From Ferriphaselus sp. R-1 (lineage in GTDB: Bacteria > Pseudomonadota > Gammaproteobacteria > Burkholderiales > Gallionellaceae), in contig NZ_JQKP01000004.1 in assembly GCF_000746095.1 (NCBI RefSeq), forward strand, positions 124,001-188,000: a stretch of 64,000 bases of DNA, read 5' to 3'. The notes under the pieces were generated by a model. The model worked only from the letters and a program-made list of their open reading frames with translations. It ran no database searches and was not told the DNA's origin. How positions within the stretch are numbered: position 1 is the first letter of the stretch; each line of letters begins with the position of its first letter. The position numbers and the translations under genes were made by a program. Positions 30,198 to 41,615 of the stretch are shown here, piece after piece.

Positions 30198-31034
30198 GTG
30201 GGCGCCCTGTGGATGCTGGCCGCCGGATTCCTGTTCGGCTGCATGGGCGTACTGGTGAAGCTGGGAGCGGGGCAATTTTCCAGCGCTGAACTGGTGTTCT
30301 ACCGCTCAGCCTTCGGCCTGCTGTTCGTGCTCCCCCTGCTGCGCAGCAATGGCCTCACCACCCCGCATTGGCGCGGACATCTGTGGCGCGGCCTGTCCGG
30401 CACGGTGGCAATGATGCTGTTCTTCTATTGCATCACCACCCTGCCGCTGGCCACCGCGATCACGCTGAACTACACCTCGTCGCTGTTCCTCACCGGGCTG
30501 ACCCTGCTTGCGTTCCGCGACAAACTGCACTGGCCGCTCACCGCCACCCTGCTGCTGGGCTTCGCCGGCATCGTGCTGCTGTTGCACCCCACGCTGGAGC
30601 GCGACCAGCTCATCCCCGGCCTGCTCGGGCTGCTGTCCGGCCTGCTCGCCGGCTTCGCCCTGTTCAACGTACGCCAGCTCGGCGTGCTGGGCGAACCGGC
30701 GGCGCGCGTAGTGTTCTACTTCAATCTGACCGCTACGCTGTTCACTGCTGTCTGGTTGCTGCTGGACCGCGAACTCCATGCGCCCACGCTCGCCACCCTG
30801 CCTTTGCTGCTGGGTTTGGGCGCTTCCGCCACGTTCGCCCAACTGGCGATGACCCGCGCCTACCGCCTCGGCGCCACGGCAGTGGTCAGCGTTTTGGCCT
30901 ACAGCACCATCGCCTTCGCTGCCCTGTTCGGCATGTGGCTATGGGATGAGACGCTGCCCTTGTCCGGATGGGCCGGGATGGCGCTCATCATCAGCAGCGG
31001 TGTGATAGCATTGAGACTGACTCCCAAGCACTGA
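30198..31034 (+). CDS. EamA/DMT-family permease
   Basis: A 278-residue membrane protein with ten predicted helices in two EamA repeats (AAGFLFGCMGVLVKLG and later MTRAYRLGATAVVSVLAYSTIAFAALFG). GTG 30198 immediately follows the TAA of the Rieske gene, so translation is coupled; an ATG at 30213 is an alternative. Its substrate may be the Rieske substrate or product, which is inference from coupling only. It differs from the permease at 19844-20722. Confidence 0.85.
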   Translation: MGALWMLAAGFLFGCMGVLVKLGAGQFSSAELVFYRSAFGLLFVLPLLRSNGLTTPHWRGHLWRGLSGTVAMMLFFYCITTLPLATAITLNYTSSLFLTGLTLLAFRDKLHWPLTATLLLGFAGIVLLLHPTLERDQLIPGLLGLLSGLLAGFALFNVRQLGVLGEPAARVVFYFNLTATLFTAVWLLLDRELHAPTLATLPLLLGLGASATFAQLAMTRAYRLGATAVVSVLAYSTIAFAALFGMWLWDETLPLSGWAGMALIISSGVIALRLTPKH

Positions 31035-31042
31035 GAAACGAT

Positions 31043-31390
31043 ATGATCACCATTCAACACTCCGAAAACCTGCTCAACGCCGCCATCCTCGGCGAATTCT
31101 CTCTGGCCGATTTCAAACAGTTCGAAGAAGAAGCCCTGTACAAGCTGAGCACTGCCGGCTCGATGAACCTGCTGTTCGATCTGCGCGACATGGTGAGCTA
31201 CACGGTCGACGTAGCATGGGAAGAGGTCAAGTTCTTCAGCCGCGAACACCAGCACGACTTCAGCAAGATCGCCATCGTCACCAACGACCAATGGCAGACC
31301 TGGGCGACCTGGTTGTCGCGCCTGTTCATCGATGCCGACGTACGGGCATTCTCCAGCTATGCCGAGGCCTCGGCGTGGATCAGCGAATAA
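31043..31390 (+). CDS. SpoIIAA/STAS-like small protein
   Basis: A 115-residue cytoplasmic protein resembling the SpoIIAA-like family (DUF3478): MITIQHSENLLNAAILGEF, then NLLFDLRDMVSYT and a C-terminal KIAIVTNDQWQTWATWLSRLF. In STAS proteins this fold binds regulatory partners or lipids; here no kinase or sigma partner is nearby. ATG 31043 has GAGAA about 6 nt upstream. It is 8 bp after the permease, so it is the third gene of that unit. Confidence 0.8.
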   Translation: MITIQHSENLLNAAILGEFSLADFKQFEEEALYKLSTAGSMNLLFDLRDMVSYTVDVAWEEVKFFSREHQHDFSKIAIVTNDQWQTWATWLSRLFIDADVRAFSSYAEASAWISE

Positions 31391-31394
31391 TCGG

Positions 31395-32084
31395 TCACAG
31401 GATATCGGCCTGCCCAGACAGGCTGTTGTACAGCAAGGCCGTCAGGACCAGCGTGTCTTCCGCTGACAGGCTGGTGAAACGTACCCCATGCATCTGGCTC
31501 GACGGATCGGCCTCAGCCCTTGCATCCGCATGACAGGAGCGCAGCTGGCATTCAATCTCCAGGATGTAGTCGTGGCCGTTCACTTTGACGCGCAATCCTA
31601 ACCCCAGATACTCATCGATACCCGCCATCTGCTCCTTGGCCACCAGCAGCGCGCCGCCCATACTGATGTCCCGGACCTGGCAGGCGTAACGCTTGCCGGT
31701 AGCATCCACCGCCGAGCCGATCAGACTCACGCTGGTTCGGGAACTGCTCCGCACGACCATTCCCCTGACCTCTTTGGGAAAACTGAGGTGCAGGTGGGGA
31801 AAGGGGACATTGGTCACCCTCCGGATCTCGGCGCTGAAGGCATAAGCGTTCTTGCCGCCGAAGAAACGCACCACGACGGGCACACCCTCACGCACCAGCA
31901 TCACTTTGCCCGCCTCAACCGGCGTGGAAACGATCACGCTCCCTCCCTTGAGGTAGCCGATCAGCGTTACATAGTGCCGCGTATCCCCCGTAGCCGCCTG
32001 GAACTGCAACTGCACCATGTCTCCGATATGCAAGCGGACTTGCTCCAGTGCCAAAACAGCCTGTTCGTCATTCGTATTGTCCAT
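31395..32084 (-). CDS. YcgR-like PilZ-domain protein
   Basis: A 229-residue predicted c-di-GMP receptor. The N-terminal YcgR-type domain (about 15-105, with GDMVQLQFQ and YLKGGSVIVSTP) precedes a PilZ domain holding the RxxxR motif (VVRSSSRTSVS) and the DxSxGG-type motif (VRDISMGGALL). In YcgR this pair slows the flagellar motor; no flagellar gene is in the window, so the output is open. Convergent with the SpoIIAA-like gene. Confidence 0.88.
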   Translation of the reverse strand: MDNTNDEQAVLALEQVRLHIGDMVQLQFQAATGDTRHYVTLIGYLKGGSVIVSTPVEAGKVMLVREGVPVVVRFFGGKNAYAFSAEIRRVTNVPFPHLHLSFPKEVRGMVVRSSSRTSVSLIGSAVDATGKRYACQVRDISMGGALLVAKEQMAGIDEYLGLGLRVKVNGHDYILEIECQLRSCHADARAEADPSSQMHGVRFTSLSAEDTLVLTALLYNSLSGQADIL

Positions 32085-32191
32085 GTATCCCCCTGCCCCG
32101 GATTGTATAGAAATATCAATAAAAACACAGCCCGGAGCAGTGCCGGGGCGAGCCCCCTAAAAAGTCGACAATTCACAATCAAAACAAATTA

Positions 32192-32221
32192 TTGACGCTT
32201 ATCTCAGGTGTCAGGTAACAT
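32192..32221 (+). promoter_or_regulatory. Candidate sigma-70 promoter of mltD
   Basis: TTGACG (32192-32197), 18 bp, TAACAT (32216-32221). A start near 32228 gives a leader of about 29 nt before GTG 32257. Confidence 0.55.
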
Positions 32222-32256
32222 GCGCCCGACTTTGAATCACCCTGACCGACCTGACC

Positions 32257-33713
32257 GTGCCCATCCGACACCTGCATCTCCTGCTGCTTTCTGCCGTACT
32301 GACGCTTGTTCCGTCGGTAGCTGCGTGGGCGGATGAAGACTCGGGAGCGCTGTCCTTCGTCACACAGATCCACCAGCCCCCTCCGGCAGCAGCACCTGCG
32401 CAGAACGACGACCAGATGGCACCTCTACTGCATGAGGTGGCGCAGGATGATCTCTGGCAACGTATCCGCAACGGTTTCTCGCTGGCCGAGCTGGACAGTC
32501 CGCTGATCGCCAAGCACGAGCAGTGGTACGCCAACCGCCCCGACTACGTATCACGCATGACCGAACGCGCCGGGCGCTATCTGTATTTCATCCTTGAGGA
32601 AGTCGAGAAGCGCGGCATGCCGACCGAAGTCGCCCTGCTGCCGATGATAGAGAGCGCCTACAACCCGTCCGCCTATTCGATCGCGAACGCGTCCGGCATC
32701 TGGCAGTTCATCCCGTCCACCGGGAAGGACTACGGCATGAAGCAGAACTGGTGGTATGACGGTCGCCGCGACATCCTCAGTGCCACACGCGGCGCGCTCG
32801 ACTATCTGCAACGGCTGCATGACATGTTCGGCGACTGGCAGCTGGCACTGGCCGCTTACAACTGGGGCGAAGGTGCCGTGCAGCGTGCCCAGGAGCGCAA
32901 TCGTGCTCGCGGCCTGCCGACGGACTACGCCAGCCTGACCATGCCGGAAGAGACGCGCAACTACATCCCCAAGCTGGTCGCCGTGAAGAACATCATCGCC
33001 AGCCCGTGGAACTTCGGCCTCACGCTATCCTCCGTGCCGAACCAGCCCTATTTCACCGCCGTGACCACCACCGAGCACATGGATGTGAAAGTCGCCGCCA
33101 AGCTGGCCAACATCAGCATGGAAGAGTTCCTTGCGCTGAATCCCGCGCACAATCGTCCGGTGATGTTGCAACACAACACCAACACCATCCTGCTGCCGGT
33201 GGATAAGGTTGATGACTTCTATCGCAACCTGGAGCATAACGACCAGCCTCTGGTCAGCTGGCAAGGGTATCAGACCCGCAAAGGCGAACGTCTGGACAAG
33301 CTCGCGCCGCGCTTCGGCCTGACGGTCGAAAAACTCATCTCGATCAACGGCCTGTCTGCCCGCGCCAAGACCAGCTCGGGCCAGACCCTGCTGGTTCCCA
33401 TGCGCGGCGGTGATGCGGATTACGAGTTCGAGGCGTTCAACATGCACCTGGCACCCAATGCCTTGGCCATGGTGGCGAAGACCTCCCCCAGAACAGGCAA
33501 GGACAACAAGGGCAAGACCAAGGAGCGCGGAAAGCTCGCCGCACTGGGCAACAAGCGCGAACGTCCGGGCAAACATGGCACCAAGGTCGCCTCTCGGCGC
33601 GAAGCCCCCGCCCGGAGCACCAAGCTGGCTAGCCTGAGCCGCTCCGCCGGCAAACCATCCGCATCACGCAGCGGTAAGCAGCCTGCCCGCCGCCTGCACG
33701 TCGCTTCCAACCC

Positions 33714-33717
<4 letters not shown>
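32257..33717 (+). CDS. mltD: Membrane-bound lytic murein transglycosylase D
   Basis: It cleaves glycan strands of peptidoglycan. The 486-residue protein has a signal peptide cleaved near AWA (25), a GH23/SLT domain with catalytic Glu132 in LLPMIESAYNPSAYS, the motif ASGIWQFIPSTGKDYG, and ALAAYNWGEGAVQRA. Two LysM-like repeats follow (about 280-325 and 350-400). The last 60 residues are strongly basic (Lys/Arg) and low-complexity, an unusual addition. There is no lipobox Cys, unlike E. coli MltD. The start is GTG. The stop overlaps the ABC ATPase by 4 bp. Confidence 0.92.
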
Positions 33718-35801
<2,084 letters not shown>

Positions 35802-35888
35802 GATTCACCTATCCAGCAGGCATCTCGCCCACACGCTACGGACAAGAGTGTAAAGCATCGCAGGAACAAGGCGGTGTAGAAAGGCGGC

Positions 35889-36644
35889 CTAGTTTTGTGA
35901 AGTGAGTGGGCGTGCGCGCAGTTCGAGCAGCCAGATGACGTAACCAGACAGGCAGTAGCCGAGAAAAATCAGGAACAGGACGATAGGCGGATCGACCGAG
36001 ATCAGGATGAAGAACATGGCGATCAGGAACACCACGATGAACGGGACGCTCTTGCGCATGTTGATGGCTTTGAAGCTGTGGAACTTGAGGTTGCTGACCA
36101 TGCTCAGCCCGGCGAAGGTGGTCAGCACGGCAGCGTACCAGCGCACCTCTTCCCCGCTGAAGTGGTTGTCCAGCATCACCCAGACGAAGCCGGACACCAG
36201 CGCGGCGGCAGCTGGGCTGGGCAGGCCCTGAAAGTAGCGCTTGTCCACCACGTCGATGTTGGTGTTGAAGCGCGCCAGACGCAGGGCGGCGGCACAGCAG
36301 TAGATGAAGGCGGCGAACCAGCCCCATTTCCCCAGCCCCTTGAGCGCCCATTCGTACATCACCAGCGCGGGTGCCACGCCGAACGAGACCATGTCGGACA
36401 GGCTGTCGTACTGCGCGCCGAACTCGCTCTGGGTATGCGTCATGCGGGCCACGCGGCCATCCATGCCATCCAGCACCATGGCCACGAAGATGGCGATAGC
36501 GGCGAACTCGAAGCGCCCGTTCATGGACTGGACGATGGCGTAGAAACCGGCGAACAGCGCACCGGTGGTAAACAAATTGGGCAGCAGATAGATGCTGCGA
36601 CGGCGCAGATCCAGAGGCTTGCGGTGATTGCGGTAAGGTTCCAT
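35889..36644 (-). CDS. pssA: CDP-diacylglycerol-serine O-phosphatidyltransferase
   Basis: It makes phosphatidylserine from CDP-diacylglycerol and serine. The 251-residue inner-membrane enzyme has the CDP-alcohol phosphotransferase motif DGMDGRVAR...SEFGAQYDSLSD (conserved Asp residues bind metal) and about seven membrane helices. The type is the membrane-embedded PssA of Gram-positives and many betaproteobacteria, not the peripheral E. coli type. It lies after ilvC on the same strand, separated by a hairpin repeat. The partner enzyme gene psd is 25 kb away. Confidence 0.95.
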   Translation of the reverse strand: MEPYRNHRKPLDLRRRSIYLLPNLFTTGALFAGFYAIVQSMNGRFEFAAIAIFVAMVLDGMDGRVARMTHTQSEFGAQYDSLSDMVSFGVAPALVMYEWALKGLGKWGWFAAFIYCCAAALRLARFNTNIDVVDKRYFQGLPSPAAAALVSGFVWVMLDNHFSGEEVRWYAAVLTTFAGLSMVSNLKFHSFKAINMRKSVPFIVVFLIAMFFILISVDPPIVLFLIFLGYCLSGYVIWLLELRARPLTSQN

Positions 36645-36734
36645 GCCGCGAGAGTATCAGTTCTTGCCGCGCACAGCCAGAACCGTGGGCAGCAAACCCT
36701 GACGGGTCATGATGGGATGGAGATAGAGGTTCAT

Positions 36735-36816
36735 GGTTGCCAGACGCTAGTCGCTAGCCGCCAGTCGAAAGCCAAGGCTTGCCTTAACGAACGACCAACG
36801 ACTAACGTCTAGCAAC
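36735..36816 (-). repeat. Imperfect inverted repeat between ilvC and pssA
   Basis: The left arm (from 36735, GTTGCCAGACGCTAGTCGCT) pairs with the right arm (ending 36816), whose complement reads GTTGCTAGACGTTAGTCGTT. All differences in these 20 bases are C/T, which on the minus-strand RNA become G-U pairs. A long hairpin is therefore expected in the ilvC-pssA transcript. No T-run follows. Confidence 0.65.
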
Positions 36817-36821
36817 TGTCT

Positions 36822-37847
<1,026 letters not shown>

Positions 37848-37880
37848 TCAAATAAAAAGTTGTTAGTCGTAAGTCTGTAG

Positions 37881-37935
37881 ACGTAAGTTTGTGGTGTCCG
37901 CTGCGCGGTTTTTACTATCAACCAACAACTTACGT
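37881..37935. repeat. Imperfect inverted repeat between ilvN and ilvC
   Basis: Arms ACGTAAGTTTGTGG (37881-37894) and CCAACAACTTACGT (37922-37935), 12 of 14 matching, around a 27-base loop. Neighbouring bases repeat related units (TAGTCGTAAGTC, AAGACGTAAG), similar in style to the repeat beyond ilvC. It lies in the 110-bp spacer upstream of the ilvC ribosome-binding site. Confidence 0.55.
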
Positions 37936-37948
37936 CTTACGTCTGCTT

Positions 37949-38440
37949 TTACAGTTTCAAAATCCGTTCGCCGCGCCCGATGCCGGAAGCGCCGGTGCGC
38001 ACCACTTCCAGCATCAAGCTGGAGTCTATCGCTTGCACGAAGCTGTCCAGCTTGGAGCCGGTGCCGGTCAGTTCGATGGTGTAGCTGCTTGCATCCACGT
38101 CGATGATGCGGCCACGGAAGATGTCGGTCAGGCGCTTCAGCTCCTCGCGCCCTTCGCCCACCGCCCGCACCTTGACCAGCATCAGCTCACGTTCCAGATG
38201 CTGACCTTCGGTCAGGTCCATCACCGCGACCACGTCGATCAACTTGTTCAGTTGCTTGTTGATCTGCTCGATCACGTCATCGGAGCCGCTGGTGACGATG
38301 GTCATGCGCGACATGGTTTGATCTTCGGTCGGTGCCACGGTCAACGATTCGATGTTGTAGCCGCGCGCGGAGAACAGCCCGGCCACGCGCGACAGCGCGC
38401 CGGCCTCGTTCTCCATCAGCAATGAGATGATGTGACGCAT
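37949..38440 (-). CDS. ilvN: Acetolactate synthase, small subunit
   Basis: The regulatory ACT-domain subunit that gives valine feedback inhibition and stimulates the large subunit. The 163-residue protein begins MRHIISLLMENEAGALSRVAGLFSARGYNIESL, the classic ACT domain, and ends with the C-terminal domain typical of the long (IlvH) type. It starts 1 bp after the stop of ilvB, so it is coupled to it. IlvH is an equally valid name. Confidence 0.96.
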   Translation of the reverse strand: MRHIISLLMENEAGALSRVAGLFSARGYNIESLTVAPTEDQTMSRMTIVTSGSDDVIEQINKQLNKLIDVVAVMDLTEGQHLERELMLVKVRAVGEGREELKRLTDIFRGRIIDVDASSYTIELTGTGSKLDSFVQAIDSSLMLEVVRTGASGIGRGERILKL

Positions 38441-38441
38441 G

Positions 38442-40148
38442 TTACAGATCCTCCGCCAGAATCACTTCGGACAAGCCCTTGCCGCCGGGCACCATGGGAT
38501 AGACGTTCTCGGTGGAGTCGGTCCGGAAATCCAGGAACACCAGCTCGTTCTTGCGCGCCAAGGCCTCTTCCAGCGCCGGGCGCACGTCAGACGGCTTCTC
38601 GATACACAGGCCGACGTGACCATAGGCCTCGGCCAGCTTGGCGAAGTTGGGCAGCGCGTCCATGTAGGACTCGGAATAGCGGTTGCCGTGGAAGAACTCC
38701 TGCCACTGGCGCACCATGCCCAGATAGCGGTTGTTCAGCGCGATCACCTTGATCGGCAGGCGGAACTGCTTGCAGGTGGACAACTCCTGAATGTTCATCT
38801 GGATGCTGCCTTCGCCGGTGACACAAGCCACGGTCGCCCCCGGATGCGCCAGTTGCACGCCCATCGCGGCAGGCAGTCCGAAGCCCATCGTGCCCAGACC
38901 GCCGGAGTTGATCCAGCGACGCGGCTGGTCGAACTTGTAGTACTGCGCCGCCCACATCTGGTGCTGCCCCACGTCCGAGGTCACGAACGCATCGCCGCCG
39001 GTCAGCTCGTACAGCGTCTCGATCACGTACTGCGGCTTGATCAGCTCGTCGGAGTTGCGATAGGTCAGCGAATTCTTGCTGCGCCAATCGGCGATCTGCG
39101 CCCACCAGGCAGCCAAGGCCTGTGCATCGGGCTGCTGGCGGGTGGAGTGCAACACCGCGAGCAGGTCGCCCAGCACATGTGCCACGTCACCCACGATGGG
39201 CACGTCCACCTTCACCCGCTTGGAGATTGAGGACGGGTCGATGTCGATGTGGATGATCTTGCGCGGATTCTGCGCAAAGTGCGCGACGTTGCCGATCACG
39301 CGGTCGTCGAAACGCGCGCCCACCGCCAGCAGCACGTCGCACTGCTGCATCGCCATATTGGCTTCCAGCGTGCCATGCATGCCGAGCATGCCGAGGAACT
39401 GCTTGTCCGTCGCAGGATAGCCGCCCAGCCCCATCAGGGTGTTGGTCACCGGGAAACCCAGCAAACGCGTCAGTTCGGTCAACTGGCTGGCGGCACTGGA
39501 CAGCACCACGCCACCGCCCGCATAGATCATCGGGCGCTTGGCGTTCAGCAACAGCTGGGCGGCCTGACGGATCGCGCCGATGTCACCGTGCTGGGAGGGA
39601 TTGTAGGAGCGTATCTGCACCGAGGACGGATAGCTGAACTCTGTCTTCTGCGCCGACACGTCCTTGGGGATGTCGACCAACACAGGCCCCGGACGGCCAC
39701 TCTTGGCCAGATAGAAAGCCTTTTTCATGGTGCTGGCGATGTCCTTGACATCCTTCACCAGGAAGTTGTGTTTCACGCAGGGACGGGTGATGCCCACCGT
39801 GTCCACTTCCTGGAAAGCGTCCTCGCCGATGTAGCTGGTCGGCACCTGGCCGCTGATCACCACCATGGGGATGGAGTCCATGTAAGCCGTCGCGATCCCG
39901 GTGACGGCATTGGTCGCGCCTGGGCCGGATGTCACCAACGCGACACCGACCTTGTCGGTGGAGCGCGCATAGCCGTCAGCCGCATGGATGGCCGCCTGCT
40001 CATGGCGTACCAGCACATGCTTGACCTTGTCCTGCTTGTACAGCTCATCGTAGATGAACAACACTGCCCCGCCGGGATAGCCGAACAGGTATTCGACCTC
40101 CTCTTCCTGCAAACAGCGGATGACTATTTCTGCGCCCGTCATTTCCAT
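38442..40148 (-). CDS. ilvB: Acetolactate synthase, large subunit
   Basis: A ThDP-dependent enzyme making acetolactate or acetohydroxybutyrate. The 568-residue protein has the catalytic Glu in [16 protein letters not shown], the ThDP/Mg motif [14 protein letters not shown]...NNRYLGMV and [22 protein letters not shown] 40148 is used; ATG 40142 and an upstream in-frame start at 40178 are alternatives, but AAGG lies about 10 nt before 40148. First gene of the ilvBNC operon. Confidence 0.97.
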   Translation of the reverse strand: MEMTGAEIVIRCLQEEEVEYLFGYPGGAVLFIYDELYKQDKVKHVLVRHEQAAIHAADGYARSTDKVGVALVTSGPGATNAVTGIATAYMDSIPMVVISGQVPTSYIGEDAFQEVDTVGITRPCVKHNFLVKDVKDIASTMKKAFYLAKSGRPGPVLVDIPKDVSAQKTEFSYPSSVQIRSYNPSQHGDIGAIRQAAQLLLNAKRPMIYAGGGVVLSSAASQLTELTRLLGFPVTNTLMGLGGYPATDKQFLGMLGMHGTLEANMAMQQCDVLLAVGARFDDRVIGNVAHFAQNPRKIIHIDIDPSSISKRVKVDVPIVGDVAHVLGDLLAVLHSTRQQPDAQALAAWWAQIADWRSKNSLTYRNSDELIKPQYVIETLYELTGGDAFVTSDVGQHQMWAAQYYKFDQPRRWINSGGLGTMGFGLPAAMGVQLAHPGATVACVTGEGSIQMNIQELSTCKQFRLPIKVIALNNRYLGMVRQWQEFFHGNRYSESYMDALPNFAKLAEAYGHVGLCIEKPSDVRPALEEALARKNELVFLDFRTDSTENVYPMVPGGKGLSEVILAEDL

Positions 40149-40188
40149 ACGTAGTGACCTTGGATTACAACCTATCAAAGAACCGCGC

Positions 40189-40217
40189 AGGGTAATGATT
40201 TTAGGCGCTTAGGTCAA
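40189..40217 (-). promoter_or_regulatory. Candidate sigma-70 promoter of ilvBNC
   Basis: On the minus strand: TTGACC (40217-40212), 17 bp, TACCCT (40194-40189). The predicted leader is only about 34 nt, too short for a classic leader-peptide attenuator. Confidence 0.5.
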
Positions 40218-40245
40218 CCCCCGGAACAGTGCGGGCATCCATCTT

Positions 40246-40275
40246 TCGGCAACCCCAGCAGAATTTTGCTAGTAT
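40246..40275 (+). promoter_or_regulatory. Candidate promoter of the sigma-factor operon
   Basis: TCGGCA (40246-40251), 18 bp, TAGTAT (40270-40275). Start near 40282, 21 nt before the proposed CTG start. The -35 match is moderate. An autoregulated ECF promoter (-35 AAC type) was not obvious. Confidence 0.35.
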
Positions 40276-40302
40276 CGCCCTACCCTCACCGGAGCAACGC
40301 AA

Positions 40303-40866
40303 CTGGCCAGCCACGCAGAACTTTCAGACTTCCTCACGGCAACCGAGCGCCGCGCCTACAAGCACGCGCTGTATGCGGTGCGCGACGAGCATTGCGCGCT
40401 CGACATCGTGCAGGATGCGATGCTCAAGCTCGCCGAGAAATACAGCGACAAACCCGCCGCCGAGCTGCCGATGCTGTTCCACCGCATCCTGCAGAACACC
40501 ATCCACGACCATTTCCGCCGCCAGAAGGTGCGCGGCCTGTGGACCACCTTGCTGTCGGCACTATCGCCCCGGCACGACGATGAAGAGCACGACCCGCTGG
40601 AGACCCTGCTGGATGAGACCCACCAGCACCATGCCCCGGAAGCCACGCTGGAGCAAACGCAGACTCTGGCCACGATCGAAACCGCAATAAAAAACCTGCC
40701 AGCCCGTCAACGTGAAGCATTCCTGTTGCGTTACTGGGAAGACTTGGACATCGCGGAAACGGCAGCAGTCATGGGTTGTTCGGAAGGAAGTGTCAAAACC
40801 CATTGCTCGCGCGCCACCCATGCTCTCGCGGAGTCTCTCCACGCACAAGGAATCACGCTACCATGA
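40303..40866 (+). CDS. ECF-type RNA polymerase sigma factor with CTG start
   Basis: A 187-residue sigma-70 family protein. Region 2 is visible in ALDIVQDAMLKLAEKY and LFHRILQNTIHDHFRRQKVR; region 4 in LPARQREAFLLRYWEDLDIAETAAVMGCSEGSVKTHCSRA (helix-turn-helix). The frame is open from 40273 with no ATG, GTG or TTG before the conserved region 2 helix; the only canonical start, GTG 40378, would remove part of it. CTG 40303 has GGAG 8 nt upstream and gives a natural N-terminus. The next gene overlaps its stop by ATGA. Its anti-sigma factor may be the DUF3619 protein. Confidence 0.85.
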   Translation: MASHAELSDFLTATERRAYKHALYAVRDEHCALDIVQDAMLKLAEKYSDKPAAELPMLFHRILQNTIHDHFRRQKVRGLWTTLLSALSPRHDDEEHDPLETLLDETHQHHAPEATLEQTQTLATIETAIKNLPARQREAFLLRYWEDLDIAETAAVMGCSEGSVKTHCSRATHALAESLHAQGITLP

Positions 40867-41195
40867 ACAGCGATCTCGACACAGAATCGATCAGGAAGCT
40901 ACTCGACCGCTCGTTGTCACGACTCGGACCGACCACACTCTCGCGGCTGAGCGATGCGCGCCAGTACGCCCTGGCCCTACGCACGGAATCAGTGCGGGCA
41001 CCCGCACTGGCGGGGAGCTACACCCACGCTGCCCACACACACCACCGTATCCAGCAATGGGGGCTGATTCTGCTGCTGTTGCTGCTTGTGCTGGGGGGCA
41101 TCAGCTATTGGAGCCAGCCCACCGGGCCGAGTGACGATGAGGTTGACATCGCCATCCTGACCGACGACCTCCCGGTCGAGATGTACGCGGATTGA
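40863..41195 (+). CDS. DUF3619 single-pass membrane protein (possible anti-sigma factor)
   Basis: A 110-residue protein: a cytoplasmic N-terminal domain (1-60, ESIRKLLDRSLSRLGPTTLSRLSDARQYAL), one membrane helix (about 62-80, LILLLLLLVLGGISYW) and a 30-residue periplasmic acidic tail. That topology is common for anti-sigma factors, and the gene is coupled to the sigma factor by an ATGA overlap, but there is no ZAS/anti-sigma motif I can point to. The role is inference; the DUF3619 match is firm. Confidence 0.85.
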   Translation: MNSDLDTESIRKLLDRSLSRLGPTTLSRLSDARQYALALRTESVRAPALAGSYTHAAHTHHRIQQWGLILLLLLLVLGGISYWSQPTGPSDDEVDIAILTDDLPVEMYAD

Positions 41196-41614
41196 TGTCA
41201 GACAAGCTCCGACATCGGCTTGCCAGCGCGGCGCTGATCGCGTGCCTGATTCCGGACGCGCAAGCCGCGCTCACCGCCTGGAACAAGCTCTCCCCCTTGC
41301 AACGGGAAGCGCTGGCCCCACTGTCCAGCCAGTGGGACAAGCTGCCTGAACCCTATCAGGCGGACATGCTCAAGCTAACGAATCACTACGAGAGGCTCAC
41401 GCCAGAACAAAGGAACAGGCTGCACACTCGCCTGCTGGACTGGAGTCGGCTGACTCCCCAACAACGGGCGCAAGCCCGGGAGAAATACACCGCCTTCCAG
41501 AAGGTCCCGCCGGAGAAGCGGGAGATGGTGAAGAACATGGTGAAAGAGCAACAAGCCGCGCGCAACGCCGCGACAGACAGCAGCGCCCCATCGCCGGCTC
41601 CGGCGACAAAATAG
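41195..41614 (+). CDS. DUF3106 secreted protein
   Basis: A 139-residue protein with a signal peptide (SAALIACLIPDAQAA), then a helical domain of repeated short motifs (WNKLSPLQREALAPLSSQW, LTPEQRNRLHTRLLDWSRL, LTPQQRAQAREKYTAFQKV) of the DUF3106 family. The P-x-Q/E-R-x repeats resemble CpxP/Spy-like LTxxQ motifs of periplasmic stress proteins, which is a hint, not proof. It overlaps the DUF3619 stop by TGATG. A short Ala/Pro/Thr tail ends it. Confidence 0.85.
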   Translation: MSDKLRHRLASAALIACLIPDAQAALTAWNKLSPLQREALAPLSSQWDKLPEPYQADMLKLTNHYERLTPEQRNRLHTRLLDWSRLTPQQRAQAREKYTAFQKVPPEKREMVKNMVKEQQAARNAATDSSAPSPAPATK

Positions 41615-41615
41615 C

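Noticed and set aside
36735-36816. Hairpin after ilvC as a simple terminator
   Set aside because: It has no T-run and its arms are long with internal repeats, so it is listed as a repeat.
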